Positions 1-12,777 of a stretch of DNA of 64,000 nt are shown in pieces. The notes below the pieces were generated by a model. It was given only the letters and a program-made list of their open reading frames with translations, did no database searches and was not told the origin of the DNA. The DNA comes from Diphasiastrum complanatum. Lineage: Eukaryota > Streptophyta > Lycopodiopsida > Lycopodiales > Lycopodiaceae. Location: positions 39,052,527 to 39,116,526 of the forward strand of contig CM055104.1 of assembly GCA_029204225.1 (NCBI GenBank). Reading direction: 5' to 3'. The stretch's first letter is position 1. The number at the start of each line of letters is the position of its first letter. Both the position numbers and the translations under genes were made by a program.

Positions 1-814
1 AACGTTACAGTTTTACATGCATTGTCGCACAACCAGGCAAGAAGAAGAAACCTGACTATCGGGCTAGGCTGACAAATCTTATCGGGCTTGGCCGACAATC
101 GGGTCTGGCCGACTATAGGACTTGGCCAACATTGTTGAGGCCTCTTTACGCTCACTCCCTGTATTGTGCAACTAACTTGACAATGATAGCGGTGGCCACA
201 ATCTCCTTCAGACATCACAACGGCTCCACACCACTTTTTGTACACTCACATGCATAGTTGTAAATTGTATATGATTAATCATTGTAATTAATTTATAAGT
301 TGTTGAAATCAATAAGCTGATCATACACACGCTCGAGCACACATAGCAGCCAAGATGCCAGCTTATCAGAGACAGATGCAGTAGATGCTTTCTAGCATTG
401 ATTCTTTATTTTTCAGACTGATTGTTAGTATAAGCTCATAGCTATTATAGATCATAGTTAGCCTTGTGTGCACGTGGTCTCATCCGCTATTGTTTTGTGC
501 TCACCAGCATCATTTGACTTGTATTTCCACACATGCAATCTGAATAAATTACGGTTTGGTTTTGTCGTTAGATTCTTGTCAATGTTGCATGCTTTCGACC
601 TTCTGTCTGACATTCTTACTGATTTGTGTGATTGTCTGCTCTTCCACTTCTGCAAACAACCGCACAACTTTGTATTGTGTTCGCCTACTGTTGTAGTGGT
701 GCATGCACCGAGGGAATCGGTCGAACGCTGCCTTCGCACTACAGTAGGATCATCCCAATACGATTTTTTGACCAACCGGCCCGATCTGTCGTCGAACCAA
801 TTATCTTTCCAGCA
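1..814 (+). mobile_element. Copia LTR (family G), left part cut by window edge
   Basis: The stretch is non-coding, ends in CA and is followed directly by a tRNA-type primer-binding site and then a gag start, which is the layout of a 5' LTR. Its central part is recognisably related to the solo LTR at 22,331-23,243: shared blocks include the region around 'ttagccttgtg' followed by 'gctattgttttgtgctcac'. The true left end lies outside the window, so the element's target duplication cannot be checked. Short open frames inside it (around 458-839 on both strands) overlap this LTR and are not regarded as genes. Confidence 0.7.
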
Positions 815-826
815 TGGTATTAGAAC
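815..826 (+). other. Primer-binding site (initiator tRNA-Met type)
   Basis: The sequence TGGTATTAGAAC differs at two positions from the TGGTATCAGAGC seen in other elements of this window. Its place one base after an LTR ending in CA and about 220 bases before a gag start fits the minus-strand priming site of a plant copia element. Confidence 0.7.
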
Positions 827-1046
827 TTTGATATCATAACTTATCTGATTTTTTAAGTGGTTTTATGTCAGAGCTATTTCTATAGCCTGATAAGCTTCCC
901 ACAGAACTTGATTCTATTACCCGATAGAATAATTGTTTTTTTGTTTTGTAAGTTGCATTAGATTTTCATTCTTAAGTCATTGATAGTTATTACTATCACT
1001 TAGACTAATATCCACACGGATTCCCAAGGGAAAGCCAGTCCTATCA

Positions 1047-1303
1047 TGCAAAAGCTTGATGGAGCCAATTACCATCTGTGGAAATTTAAGATGAGAACTG
1101 TACTAATGGCTAAGGGGTTGTATGATGTTGTATAGGTGCAAAGGCAAGACCTGAAGCCGACGATGTTGCAATCTCTTGATGGAAGCTGAAGGATGGCAAA
1201 GCTTTTGCGCTGATCATCCTCAACATTTCAAACACTCAAATCGGCCATGTGTCTGAAGCTCAGACCTCCAAGGAAGTCTGGTGTTTGAAGTATTTCTAGT
1301 TTA
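1047..1303 (+). pseudogene. Copia gag N-terminal fragment, broken
   Basis: The frame from the ATG reads a gag-like start with the motif YHLWKFKM, as in the copia gag at 58,691. An in-frame stop follows after about 29 codons, and the remaining similarity (a segment like ALIILNIS, then a region matching 'SEAQTSKEVW') is only visible by changing frame. Gag forms the virus-like particle of LTR retrotransposons. Nothing of protease, integrase or reverse transcriptase follows, so the element is truncated just after this point, around 1,303. The fragment cannot be functional. The sequence from 1,304 to about 2,000 shows nothing I can name. Confidence 0.6.
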
Positions 1304-2002
1304 CATGATGGCTAGATCTACTTATGGGTGCAGTATAGGGATGTAGAGATTCGTCCACTTTTTAAGTTTCTACAACAAGCTTCAACAGAAATACGGAAAG
1401 AATCAACAGGAATGAGAGCACTAAGGCTTACCCAACTAGTGCTCGAAATGGAAATAAAGCTAATTAATAACAACAATAAAATTTCTTGCTAAGGCGAACC
1501 CAACTAGCAAGATTGCTAAATCCTACATAACACCCAAAGGGAGATAATAAGAATTGCGGCTCAACTAAGCAATAAACAATTAAAACCATGCCACAACTAA
1601 AGGCCAATGAAAGGAGGCAAGAGGAGGCCCGAGCACCTTCCCTCAAGCTATGCACCTTCCAATGGGAACACAATGAAATGCAAGATAATCACAATAGTAA
1701 TTTTGCCTTAATCACAAAGTGTTGTTTACAATGCAAATACCTCTCCTTTTATGGCAAGGAGGGTCTTCCATAAGTGTCTACTAACTTATGGGACTAATTT
1801 GTTTCTAGCCTTTCTAGAACTTCCAACTTAGGATTTAGAGCTTCAAAGTTTTTTAACTTAGGAAAATTTAAAATAAAATATTTCTAATCTTAAGTTTCCT
1901 AAGTCTAAGTTCTAAATCTAAGTTTAAGCTATTTTATTATTATTTAAGCTTCTACTCATGGACTTACAAAACACATGCCATGGTTGAAGATTATTAACAG
2001 AT

Positions 2003-2262
2003 ACCAAGGTTGCAGTCCGCGATCCGGGATTTCCCATTAGAGTTTCCCGAAACGCAATTTCTCTTTTCTTTTGTATAGTTGCCAATATGGGTATCATGTG
2101 AAAGGATATCAAAAAAGCAATTGTTATGTAGATTTGTTGCTTGGTTTCAGATGGCTGCAGGCTATATTGATTAGAAATCTAGACATCAGTAAATGCTTTA
2201 AGAAAACTGGCTGCATTTTCATATGGTTTCAAAAATTTGGACATCAGTAGATGGTTTCAGCC
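2003..2262 (-). mobile_element. hAT-type MITE fragment, inverted relative to the 11.8 kb copy
   Basis: About 260 bases match, in reverse complement, the right half of the MITE at 11,828-12,531. Shared words include 'gccaatatgggtatcatgtg', 'aaaggatatcaaaaaagcaa' and 'cagatggctgcaggct'. One end carries AGGTTGCAG, close to the family's terminal repeat CATAGTTGCAG. No matching second terminus or target duplication was found, so it is treated as a decayed or truncated copy. The adjacent 2,263-2,400 stretch, with 'gccatagatgcac' and poly-T, may be part of a related copy. Confidence 0.6.
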
Positions 2263-2495
2263 ATAGATGCACCGCGATTTTGAATCGTGATTCGGAATTG
2301 CGTTTTGAGATTTTCCCAAAATCGCGCAGAATCGTTTTTTTTTTTTTTCTAATTTTTTTTAAAGCAATATGGGTATCAGATGAAAGATCTGATTGAGAGC
2401 ATTATGACTGTGTAGTTTGCCGACTGTTTCGGGTGCGAAACACCAAAAAGTGTGTTTTCACTCAGGGAGTTGGAAGGCCAAATCATGAAGAGGCC

Positions 2496-2879
2496 TTATG
2501 GCCATTCGTTCGGTGATATTTTCATCAACACATCCACTTTGAGATGTTTAAAACGCTCAATGTAGTTTCGGACCGACTCTTCGCGACGCATCTTGATATG
2601 AGTACTTTGAATGAACGGGCTCTGAGTCAGTTTGGATGGTTTGAAACGCTTGATGAGAGCGTCCTTGAGGGTGGTCCAAGAAGCAAGATCAGGAGCTTCA
2701 AGATTCAAGTACCACTACTTGGCGGTGGCGTAGAGTACCATGGGAAATAGAAGCTTTTTAGTTTCAGAGGTATCTACATAAAAACGGCATGCATTATCAA
2801 AGTCTTGGAGAAATCGGACTAGTTCAGATTCGCCATCGTACTTTGGTGCATGATACGTGGAATTCTTCGTTTTAGTCAT
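2496..2879 (-). pseudogene. Ty3/gypsy gag fragment (Retrotrans_gag-like)
   Basis: Starting from an ATG near 2,879 the minus strand reads a hydrophilic start containing 'YHAPKYDGE', then 'FLQDFDNACRFY', an in-frame stop, and continues with 'WTTLKDALIKRFKPS' and 'VRNYIERFKHL'. The W..L...L..RF pattern followed by a repeated (Y/F)..RF block is typical of the gypsy-type gag domain (Pfam Retrotrans_gag), here used from memory. There is no zinc knuckle or pol downstream. The stop and the missing partners make it a relic. The neighbouring 2,880-3,490 stretch holds scattered 'gaattcgcgg'-like words but no feature I can identify. Confidence 0.6.
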
Positions 2880-3494
2880 GGAGGAGTCGGATTAGAAAAT
2901 TCAGCACAGTCACAAGACATGATGCAGAATGCAGATGAGCAGGTTAGTACTGTACTTGGCAAAAGGGTAGTTTGCTTGCAGAATTGATAATGTAGGACAA
3001 AAAACTGGTCTTTCTGGTCATGATAGAATTCGCGGACAAGCTGAGAAATCGTGGAGAGGCAGATAAATCGTATTGTAATACTCGCAAATTCTGACATTAT
3101 GAATGTCAAAATAGTGATTTTTTTAGATTTTCTGAAAAAAAAAATTGTAATTTCAGAATTCACGGGTAGGACAGGGAAATCGTACTCTTTGAGAACGAAT
3201 TCTGAGGCTTAATGGCAAATTCTAACATAGAGGTTTGACTGGCAAATAGGAAATATGAGAAAAATGTAATTTTTTGACTGTAAACAGGCAAAATCTCTGA
3301 GATAGAATTCGCGGGGCTGTTGGAGGACTGATCTTGATGAGATCTAGCCTTAGTGAAGCCGACAAATTCTAGGACAAAGATTTGGGTGAGAAATAAGGGA
3401 TTTTGACAGTATATCAGGCTGTTTTCTCATAATCTGACCGTGGTCAGAATTTGTGGAGGTGATAAAATGAAAGATCAGGGTCTGTTAGAACTGC

Positions 3495-4880
3495 AGACAA
3501 GTTGCCGAATACTGATATACTTGTTTGGTTTTGAAAAAGGTCACTTGGGTCACTTCTTTTAATGGCACATTGGAGTCGAAAGTATTTTTCAATTATCCCA
3601 ATATTCAAAACGATCCAAATTTGACCACCACCATTGTACAAAAGATAATTTGTAAATTAATTGGTGATAATCTTCCAGAGATATTGTATTTGCAACTGGA
3701 CAACACTGCTAGATAAAATAAAAATCAAGCTATACTAACTTACTTGTCCATGTTGGTAGAGAAAAAAAATTTGAAAAAAATAAAAATAGGAATTTTGTTG
3801 GTGGGTCATACCCATGATCAAATTGATCAGATGTTTAGTTGTTTTTCCGAAAGACTAAGCTGCAAATGTAACAAATCAGACAAAACAAGAAATACAACAA
3901 TTCACGTAACACTGGTGCGACTCTATGTAATAGAAATGATTCAATTGAGTCAAAGATATGTGTATAGTCTGAATGCATATAGATGCATGATCTTCTTGAG
4001 ATAATACTCCGGAAACAGAAAGAGGAGGATCAAATTATTGTGTTCTGATTGAATATCTGATCAATTTATCACCTGATTCAAAGATTACCATTTTATACTA
4101 ATGTGCTATTGAATATTTATATGTGGTAGCAGTACAATTACAAAAATGCTTAATAGATAGATTTACAATCTGGATTAAGGCACAACGTGTTGTTAGTAGT
4201 CGCTATGGGGAAAAATCTGTTTCGTTGGAGATTATGCAAAAATTACGAGAGCATGAAGATAGATGGTCGACTCGATAGTAGATCGACAGTTGATGATCGA
4301 CTCTAGTAGCTTTGATGATTATCGAGTCGAGTGTCTTCGATGGTTTCAACAAATGTTGACCAAAATGGATTTGACGATTGTCGACTCGAAGTTTGTCGAC
4401 TTGATACATGTTTGCAATCGACTGTACAAGTATTTACAAAAAATGAATGGATCTAGATTAGTTGTGAGCTTAGGGATGGAGAGGATAGGAATCCAACAAA
4501 TGTGTCATCTAAGCATTGGATCTTTTGCTTTCTTAGTTTCAACTATGTTCTAAAATATTTGACTTTGTAGGCGAATTTTCAACTAGACCAACAAAACAAG
4601 ACTTTTGTGGTTTGTTACACAAGTTGAACCATGAGCACGACAAGTATTTGAGGGTGTGTATGTTGAGAATGAAATGGAAAACCTTCATTTTGAGAGCGAA
4701 ATATTTAACCATGAGACTGACCTATCTAGAGATGTAGTAAATCCTCAAATTATACATGAAACATTTGTCTCTTTAGATATTGAAAATGGAAATTCTAATA
4801 GTGAAGATGATGGAATAAACTTTGAAAGTGAGAGTGACAATCCAAAACATTTGAGAGGAGATGAATTGAGATGTTATCAC
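3495..4880 (+). pseudogene. Degenerate DUF7869-like gene
   Basis: I do not see an intact frame, but three-frame reading gives a consistent order of motifs: 'LPEILYLQLDNTAR' near 3,670, then 'LTYLSMLVEKK' near 3,740, then 'LLVGHTHDQIDQMFS' near 3,800, and farther on 'KLNHEHDKYLR' near 4,625 followed by an acidic tail. The pair QLDNTAR plus GHTHDxIDQMFS is, from memory, characteristic of the DUF7869 domain, which occurs in many copies in some plant and invertebrate genomes and may derive from a transposon; its biochemical role is not established. Stops and frameshifts separate the blocks, and the GA microsatellite begins 74 bases after the last block. It could be a dead mobile-element gene rather than a host gene. 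Confidence 0.5.
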
Positions 4881-4953
4881 TAATGAAAATGATTCTTGCA
4901 ATTCTGAATTAAACAATTTAGTTTCATCGATTTTATACAACTTTGGGATACAT

Positions 4954-6868
<1,915 letters not shown>

Positions 6869-7050
6869 CATTAACGTTGCATTTGGGTCGATCCCTTACA
6901 AGGTAGGGTGAGACCATAATATCTAAGATGGGTGGAAGATCTCAAGAAACCAACCCCACCACCATTGAAGCTACATTTGGGTCGATCCCTTAAAAATAGG
7001 TGAGACCGTAATATCTAAGATGGATGGAAGATCTCAAGAGATCAGCCCCC
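6869..7050. repeat. Imperfect tandem duplication, two units of about 90 bp
   Basis: Two adjacent units share 'catttgggtcgatccctta', 'gtgagacc.taatatctaag' and 'atg..tggaagatctcaag'. The second unit differs by a handful of substitutions and a small indel. No coding content is apparent. Confidence 0.75.
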
Positions 7051-10000
7051 TTGCAATACACCTAGTTCATGTCGTGCAGGACCCCCGTTGGAAGATAGAG
7101 GTCCTGTCCGATTCATGGGCACCCTGGACCAAGCACTTTACTTGGAAACATCGGGCATTTGGGAAATTGGAATTTTTTTGTGCATTATGAACTTTGACGA
7201 CGAGCATTAGTATTTTTGTTGAGCACCTCCTGCACATCACTTTAAGACCATAGCCTTGGCATTTAAAGGTCATATCCTCCAAGTACTTACATATTGAGAT
7301 CAATAACTCAATGAAGGTCGTGTTCTTACATTAAAGAGTCAGCCCTTATCATTCAAAGAAAATATCCGTTAAAGTCAAGAAGTGTGTTATGAAGGACTGA
7401 AAGGCAAGCCCTATGTTATAAAGGCAGCACTCCTAAGAGGTCACTTACCCTAGAGCCCAAAGACCATATCCTAAAGTTTGAAAGGCATAGCCCTAACAAT
7501 TATATGTAGTGCCTTGAACTAGAGCTCTGGAGACCACATACTTGGATGATTGAAGGAATAGCCTGCCATTTCAAAACTATGACATCCATATCTTAAAGGC
7601 AACACCCTTGACCGTTACAAGCTCCTAAATCTCAAAAGCATGATACTTAGCAATTAAAGACCATATTAAAGATCATTTGGACTAGGAAAAAAACCTTGTA
7701 CATAGATGGAGGCCCTAAGCTAGATCTAGGGACTAGAGATCTAGATCCGAAAAAATGGATGACGGCCCTAAATGAATGTCGATCCAAGATATTGGAATCC
7801 CCTCCTTACACTCGTCCTTCAAAGAGCCTAGAAGATGCTCATCAACTAGGGTGTTACTCGCGTAGGGCATAACGACCATCAGAAGTTGTGCCCCTTCAAC
7901 CCTTTAAGACTTGTTGGTTGGACCAAACCCCTGTCACAAAAGCCCTAACAAAAAAGGAAGGGAGAATCTACTTTAAAACAACAATGTCTTGCACACACGA
8001 GTTAGCATAATAATGAAGGAAAGAGAAAACACGTTATGTAGTTGTTCACCAAACATCAATGACACGACAAAATTTGATCAATGTGGAAAACCTCAACAAT
8101 AATGAGAACTAGAGCAACAAATTAGTGATTGTTTTAAGTACTAGCGTGAAGTCAATATTTTGACGGAGTATTCTTTAGAGGAGAGAAGACTTCGACAAAT
8201 ATGTAGGCAAAATCAACCATGGTGTAGAATTTTTGTCAATTGAAAAGCTTCATCTTTAACGAAGGGTGCACATCATGCATGACACTTTAGCAAGACACAC
8301 AAAGAACATCAGCCCTTAGTTGGAAATCAAAGAGCTGGAATATCTAAAGTAAGAGTATCTTCTTTTTGACAAGTTATGGTTTCATAGACATCATAGTAGA
8401 ATACTTCATGGGTAGAACATTGTTTAGGTGATGGCACCAAAAGATTTGTTGAATTTAAAGGGAGAGGATTAAAATTAAACATGTTAGGTTCTAAAGCTTT
8501 GAATCAAGGGCTTTTTATTGTTCAGATTCAATGCGAATGAACACCTAGAAATTTGTAGCAATACATCCATATCACCTTGGAAATCTCATATTGCCACAAA
8601 ATACTCTAATAATCTTTCAATAGAGGATACCATAAATTTAGAGATTCCAATTTGAGAACGTATTTCCAACCAAATCTAAGCATGCATTGAGACATATCAT
8701 TGGAAAGTTAGGTAAATATTCTATTGATCCTTATAAAAAATACCACAAACTTTCACCAAATGCCAAAGATTGTATTCTTCCATCTACTACTTGTTGAATT
8801 GCACCTTTACCATGTGATGGATGTAAGAAATTGGAACAAAAGAGTGGCCTTCTACTCTCAACTTGCACGAAGACCCACATTAAAGATTTTCTGGATGAAG
8901 AATAACCCATGGAGGATACAAATAATTCAAAAAAAAAAATTACTACGAACAATGACCACATCTACAACAATCTAAGAAACTTCAAAGAATCCTTCAACCT
9001 CCATGGTAGATTTCAACAATCTACCATAATAGAAAATGCCAAATTCAAAGCCCCTACAAACAATATAACAATAGGGCCAACTTCGCATCACTCAACTCAG
9101 AAGGATGGAGAAAAATTGGCCAACCTAAGAAATAAATGGAAAACAATGACACATACAAGGAGCAGTTTGAGCTCTAGCTATTGCTCTTACTTACACGAGT
9201 AGTACAGATGTCTTGAAGCTTCCACTTATCATTTGTTTTGTATCTTCAACATTACATTTGCTAACTTTCCCAAGTAACTAGCATTGACAATCTATGCGGC
9301 CTGGTCTTAACATTGCTTATGTGGCATTCGGGCAGTTTTGGGCCCAGGATTTCCTATAATGATTAATTTCAATTGGGCCATTTAGTCACATGGTCAAGGT
9401 ACCAACAACATTTTAGGAAGGAGACCTGACAATTGGGCTACAAAACCCTAATTGAATATTGGAAAACCACCTGAATTAAGCCTCGTTCAGTAGACTTGTT
9501 GGAAAGTGTGAGCTTCAAAGGAGCCTTTTAAACTCAAGTGTTCCTTTGAGAGCCTACAAGGCAACCAGCCTATTGCCATTTCTTCTTTATATCTTTGTAG
9601 GAAAATCATTATCATTTCAAAGTTTGTTGTTTCATCATTCAGTTTTGCATGTTATTGTGTTAGAATTCCTAGATGTGACTTGGGGCCTTCTTAACCACAT
9701 TTGAGCTCGTAGAACCATAATGATTTGCATGTGCCATTTTGTCACAGGGTCAAGGGCCAACTGCATTTCTAGAAAGGAGACCCATTATTGAATTTTTTTT
9801 ACCCAAATAAGAGCATATAATCACCATAGTAAAGATTTAAATAACAGCTGGTGTATGATCAAAAATTCTATAACGCTCTTCCATATGGTAATCTATCAAC
9901 AATTTTTATGTATTTGATAAGTTCCATCGACTGAATAACATACAAGATCAATACCTCTTAAATTCTGCCATGAAAGTACATTGTTATGACACTAAAGAAG

Positions 10001-10539
10001 ATGTACCCTACGTACTGTATCAGAATGGCAGTTTTCAAACATACTCAAAATAGTTGGCACTCACTTTTATATCCCTTAACAATCATAAAATGACAAATGG
10101 ATAAGCTCATCACAAAGTTACTCATTGGATTGAAATTAGTATATGTACGATCAAGGCCTAATATCAACTGTGATAATGAGCATGATTGAGAAAATACAAA
10201 ATCAATTCCTTGTTAGGGAAAGTCAGAACATGCCCTGATAAATATAAGCAATCTGCTATGACACTTGCTTTGAAAAAAGTGGTCTTTATTATTTCATAAT
10301 TGCACAGGTTCAAGGTTTTGAATTCACAAAATGAAAATGCTTATCCATAAATTAAACATAATATTTGTTAGCTACAAAAAGTAAATTACATATCTAGTAA
10401 ACAGCTCAAAGCTTTTTCATCTTTATTGATTTTCCTGCAAAAAGTACAGTAATGATGTAAGTGGCATTTCATATATAAGCACTAACTAAACTAAGTACTT
10501 GAAACTTGGCTGATTACCCATGAGCAATGACCAAATGAA
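7051..10539. other. Unannotated stretch before the WAT1-like gene
   Basis: No gene is supported. Between about 7,320 and 7,680 loosely periodic words recur ('aaagaccatatc', 'aaaggca.agccct'), suggesting an old degraded tandem array. Around 9,384-9,432 and 9,729-9,778 an imperfect repeat of about 50 bases begins 'ccattt.gtcaca.ggtcaag' and ends 'ggagacc'. The open frame at 8,724-8,975 has no motif I recognise. The last part, from about 10,400, should include the 3' UTR of the WAT1-like gene. Confidence 0.4.
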
Positions 10540-12746
10540 CTAATAAAAACCATAATAAACAATTTCCGGTAACAGATGAGAATTTACATGTAAAAAAGGC
10601 TCTCCTGCATTTTCAGACCAAGTTTCCTGCAATGCAGGTCCTCTGCAGTTTAAGCTCTTATTCTCTATTGCATCCACAGGTAGGACTTCTTCAGTATTGC
10701 CCCACGTTATCAAATAAAGACCAGCTATTGAACAGATCCCACCAATCAGGCTGCAAAAATAAGCAATTTAACAACATTAGAGAGAGAGAAAACTTGAATG
10801 TAGGTTTTAAAAATACGTACAACTGACTAAAACCTTTTCACTTCCAGTTCAGTAAAAAAAGCTCCAAGAACAGAAGGGAATTGCTACAAGCTTATACAAA
10901 TGTCTCAAGCCTACTTACAATAACAAGCACCTTTGAACTGGTCTTTCCAGAAAATAGATTACATGAATGTTGTGACTTCATCCAATAGGATGGCTCAGAT
11001 GCAACTGAAAGGATCTGGATTGACACTGACCTTCCCATATAAAAGGTATCCCCAACAGTAAGAAATGCCACAATGGCTACAGCAAGAGTCTCCACAGGCT
11101 GATACATTGCGGCCAAAACTGGTCCTCCTCTTTGAATACACCATGTCTGCAAAGCCAAAACTACTCCTGAAGTAATCAATGCCTGGTTGTGAGCAAGTTC
11201 ACCATGTCAGTAACAATTCAATTGGTAAACCACTCAAGGTAATAATAGTCATTTCATAGCCTTGCACAATTCAAATTCAACTTAACATTCTGCTGAATTT
11301 GTAAGAAAAATTCTTGCATGAATTGTCAACAGAAAAGGCAACCCAACATAACCAACAGTTGTGCTTTCAAATAGATGTATCCCTGAGACTATACAATCGT
11401 GGACTCCATTCATCATCACCACTGTATTCAAAAGCTCAAACCTATATGTTGTATTTGAAACTTCTTACAACTCATTGAGTACATTTAAAATCTCTCTCTC
11501 TCTCTCTGCCTGCTGTCGAGCACAAATATTACATCCTTTTTCTTAGTTGATAGCGTCTTGCAGATCCATATACTTCTTTCTCAACATGGGGTTCAAATTG
11601 TGTTCAATTTTGATTTATGACAAAGAAACACATAACATAAATGACAAATGACAAACAAAAGAAAATCAAAAAGCTTGTCTCGATCACTTTAAATTACTTT
11701 GTTCATGTTATAGCTTGTTATATGCAAGGCAATATATGGCCAATGCAAAGCCGATATATAGACCATAGTTGCAGTTGAGGGTTTTTGAGAATCGTAATTT
11801 TTTAAGGTGGGCAACATGGGTATCAAACATAGTTGCAGCGGATCGTGATCCGCTGCAAAAACGTTCCGGATCGCACGATCCGGAACGTCAACGATCCACG
11901 ACCCGGATCAGGATTTATTCTTTTTTTGGTGAAAAAAAGACTAACGGCCAATTTTTGTTTTGAGTTTAATACTAACTAAAACCTAATTGAATGGTGGACA
12001 TGATGGAATGATTACAATCCAAGATATATCATAGTTCAATCAGGCTATTTCTGATAGCCGATTCTAAGATGCACATTTTGTGAAGTATTTCTGATTTCTG
12101 ACAGACTAAGGCCTTTCCAAATATTTGCTTTTGAATTCAGAAATCAGTTTTGCTTTTGAAATATTTGCTTTTCCAATAGATATCAGAAATCAGTTTTGAA
12201 ATGGAGTTTTGATGCCAATGGTTTGCAGATCTACTGATTTCGTTTTCTGTTAGAAAACGATAGAAAGAGTTAAAAGGAGCCTTCCTTAGACTGGCGGGAA
12301 TTGTATACTTCTTGTGGAATACCTGAAACCATCTACTGATGTGCAGATTTCTGATGAATGTAGCCTGCAGCCATCTGAAACAAGCAACAGATCTCCATAC
12401 AATTGCTTTTTTGATATCCTTTCACATGATACCCATATTGGCAACTTTCCAAAAAAAAAAAAAAAACTGTGATCCGGGAAACCCTAACAGGAATTTCCGG
12501 ATTGCGTTCCGGAACGTGGCCTGCAACTATGGTATCAAATTGAAGCTCTTGGCAAGAGCAGTGCATTTATGAAGGTTGCTAGTAGTTCCAGGTACAGTAT
12601 GGTCCATTTCAAGGTAGATAAGCTGAAACAATGTTTTATGTTGGATTCAAACTATATTGTTGTGGTTTGTGTACAAAAACAACTATGCACCAATGGTTTC
12701 AAAAGCAGTTAAGCACCAAACTAGATAATAAGCATGTAGTGAGCTC

Positions 12747-12777
<31 letters not shown>

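Noticed and set aside
458-839. 105- and 123-codon frames on opposite strands
   Set aside because: They overlap within an LTR that ends at a primer-binding site.
8724-9202. Frames of 76-97 codons on both strands
   Set aside because: No motif, AT-rich composition, and opposite-strand frames of similar length suggest chance.
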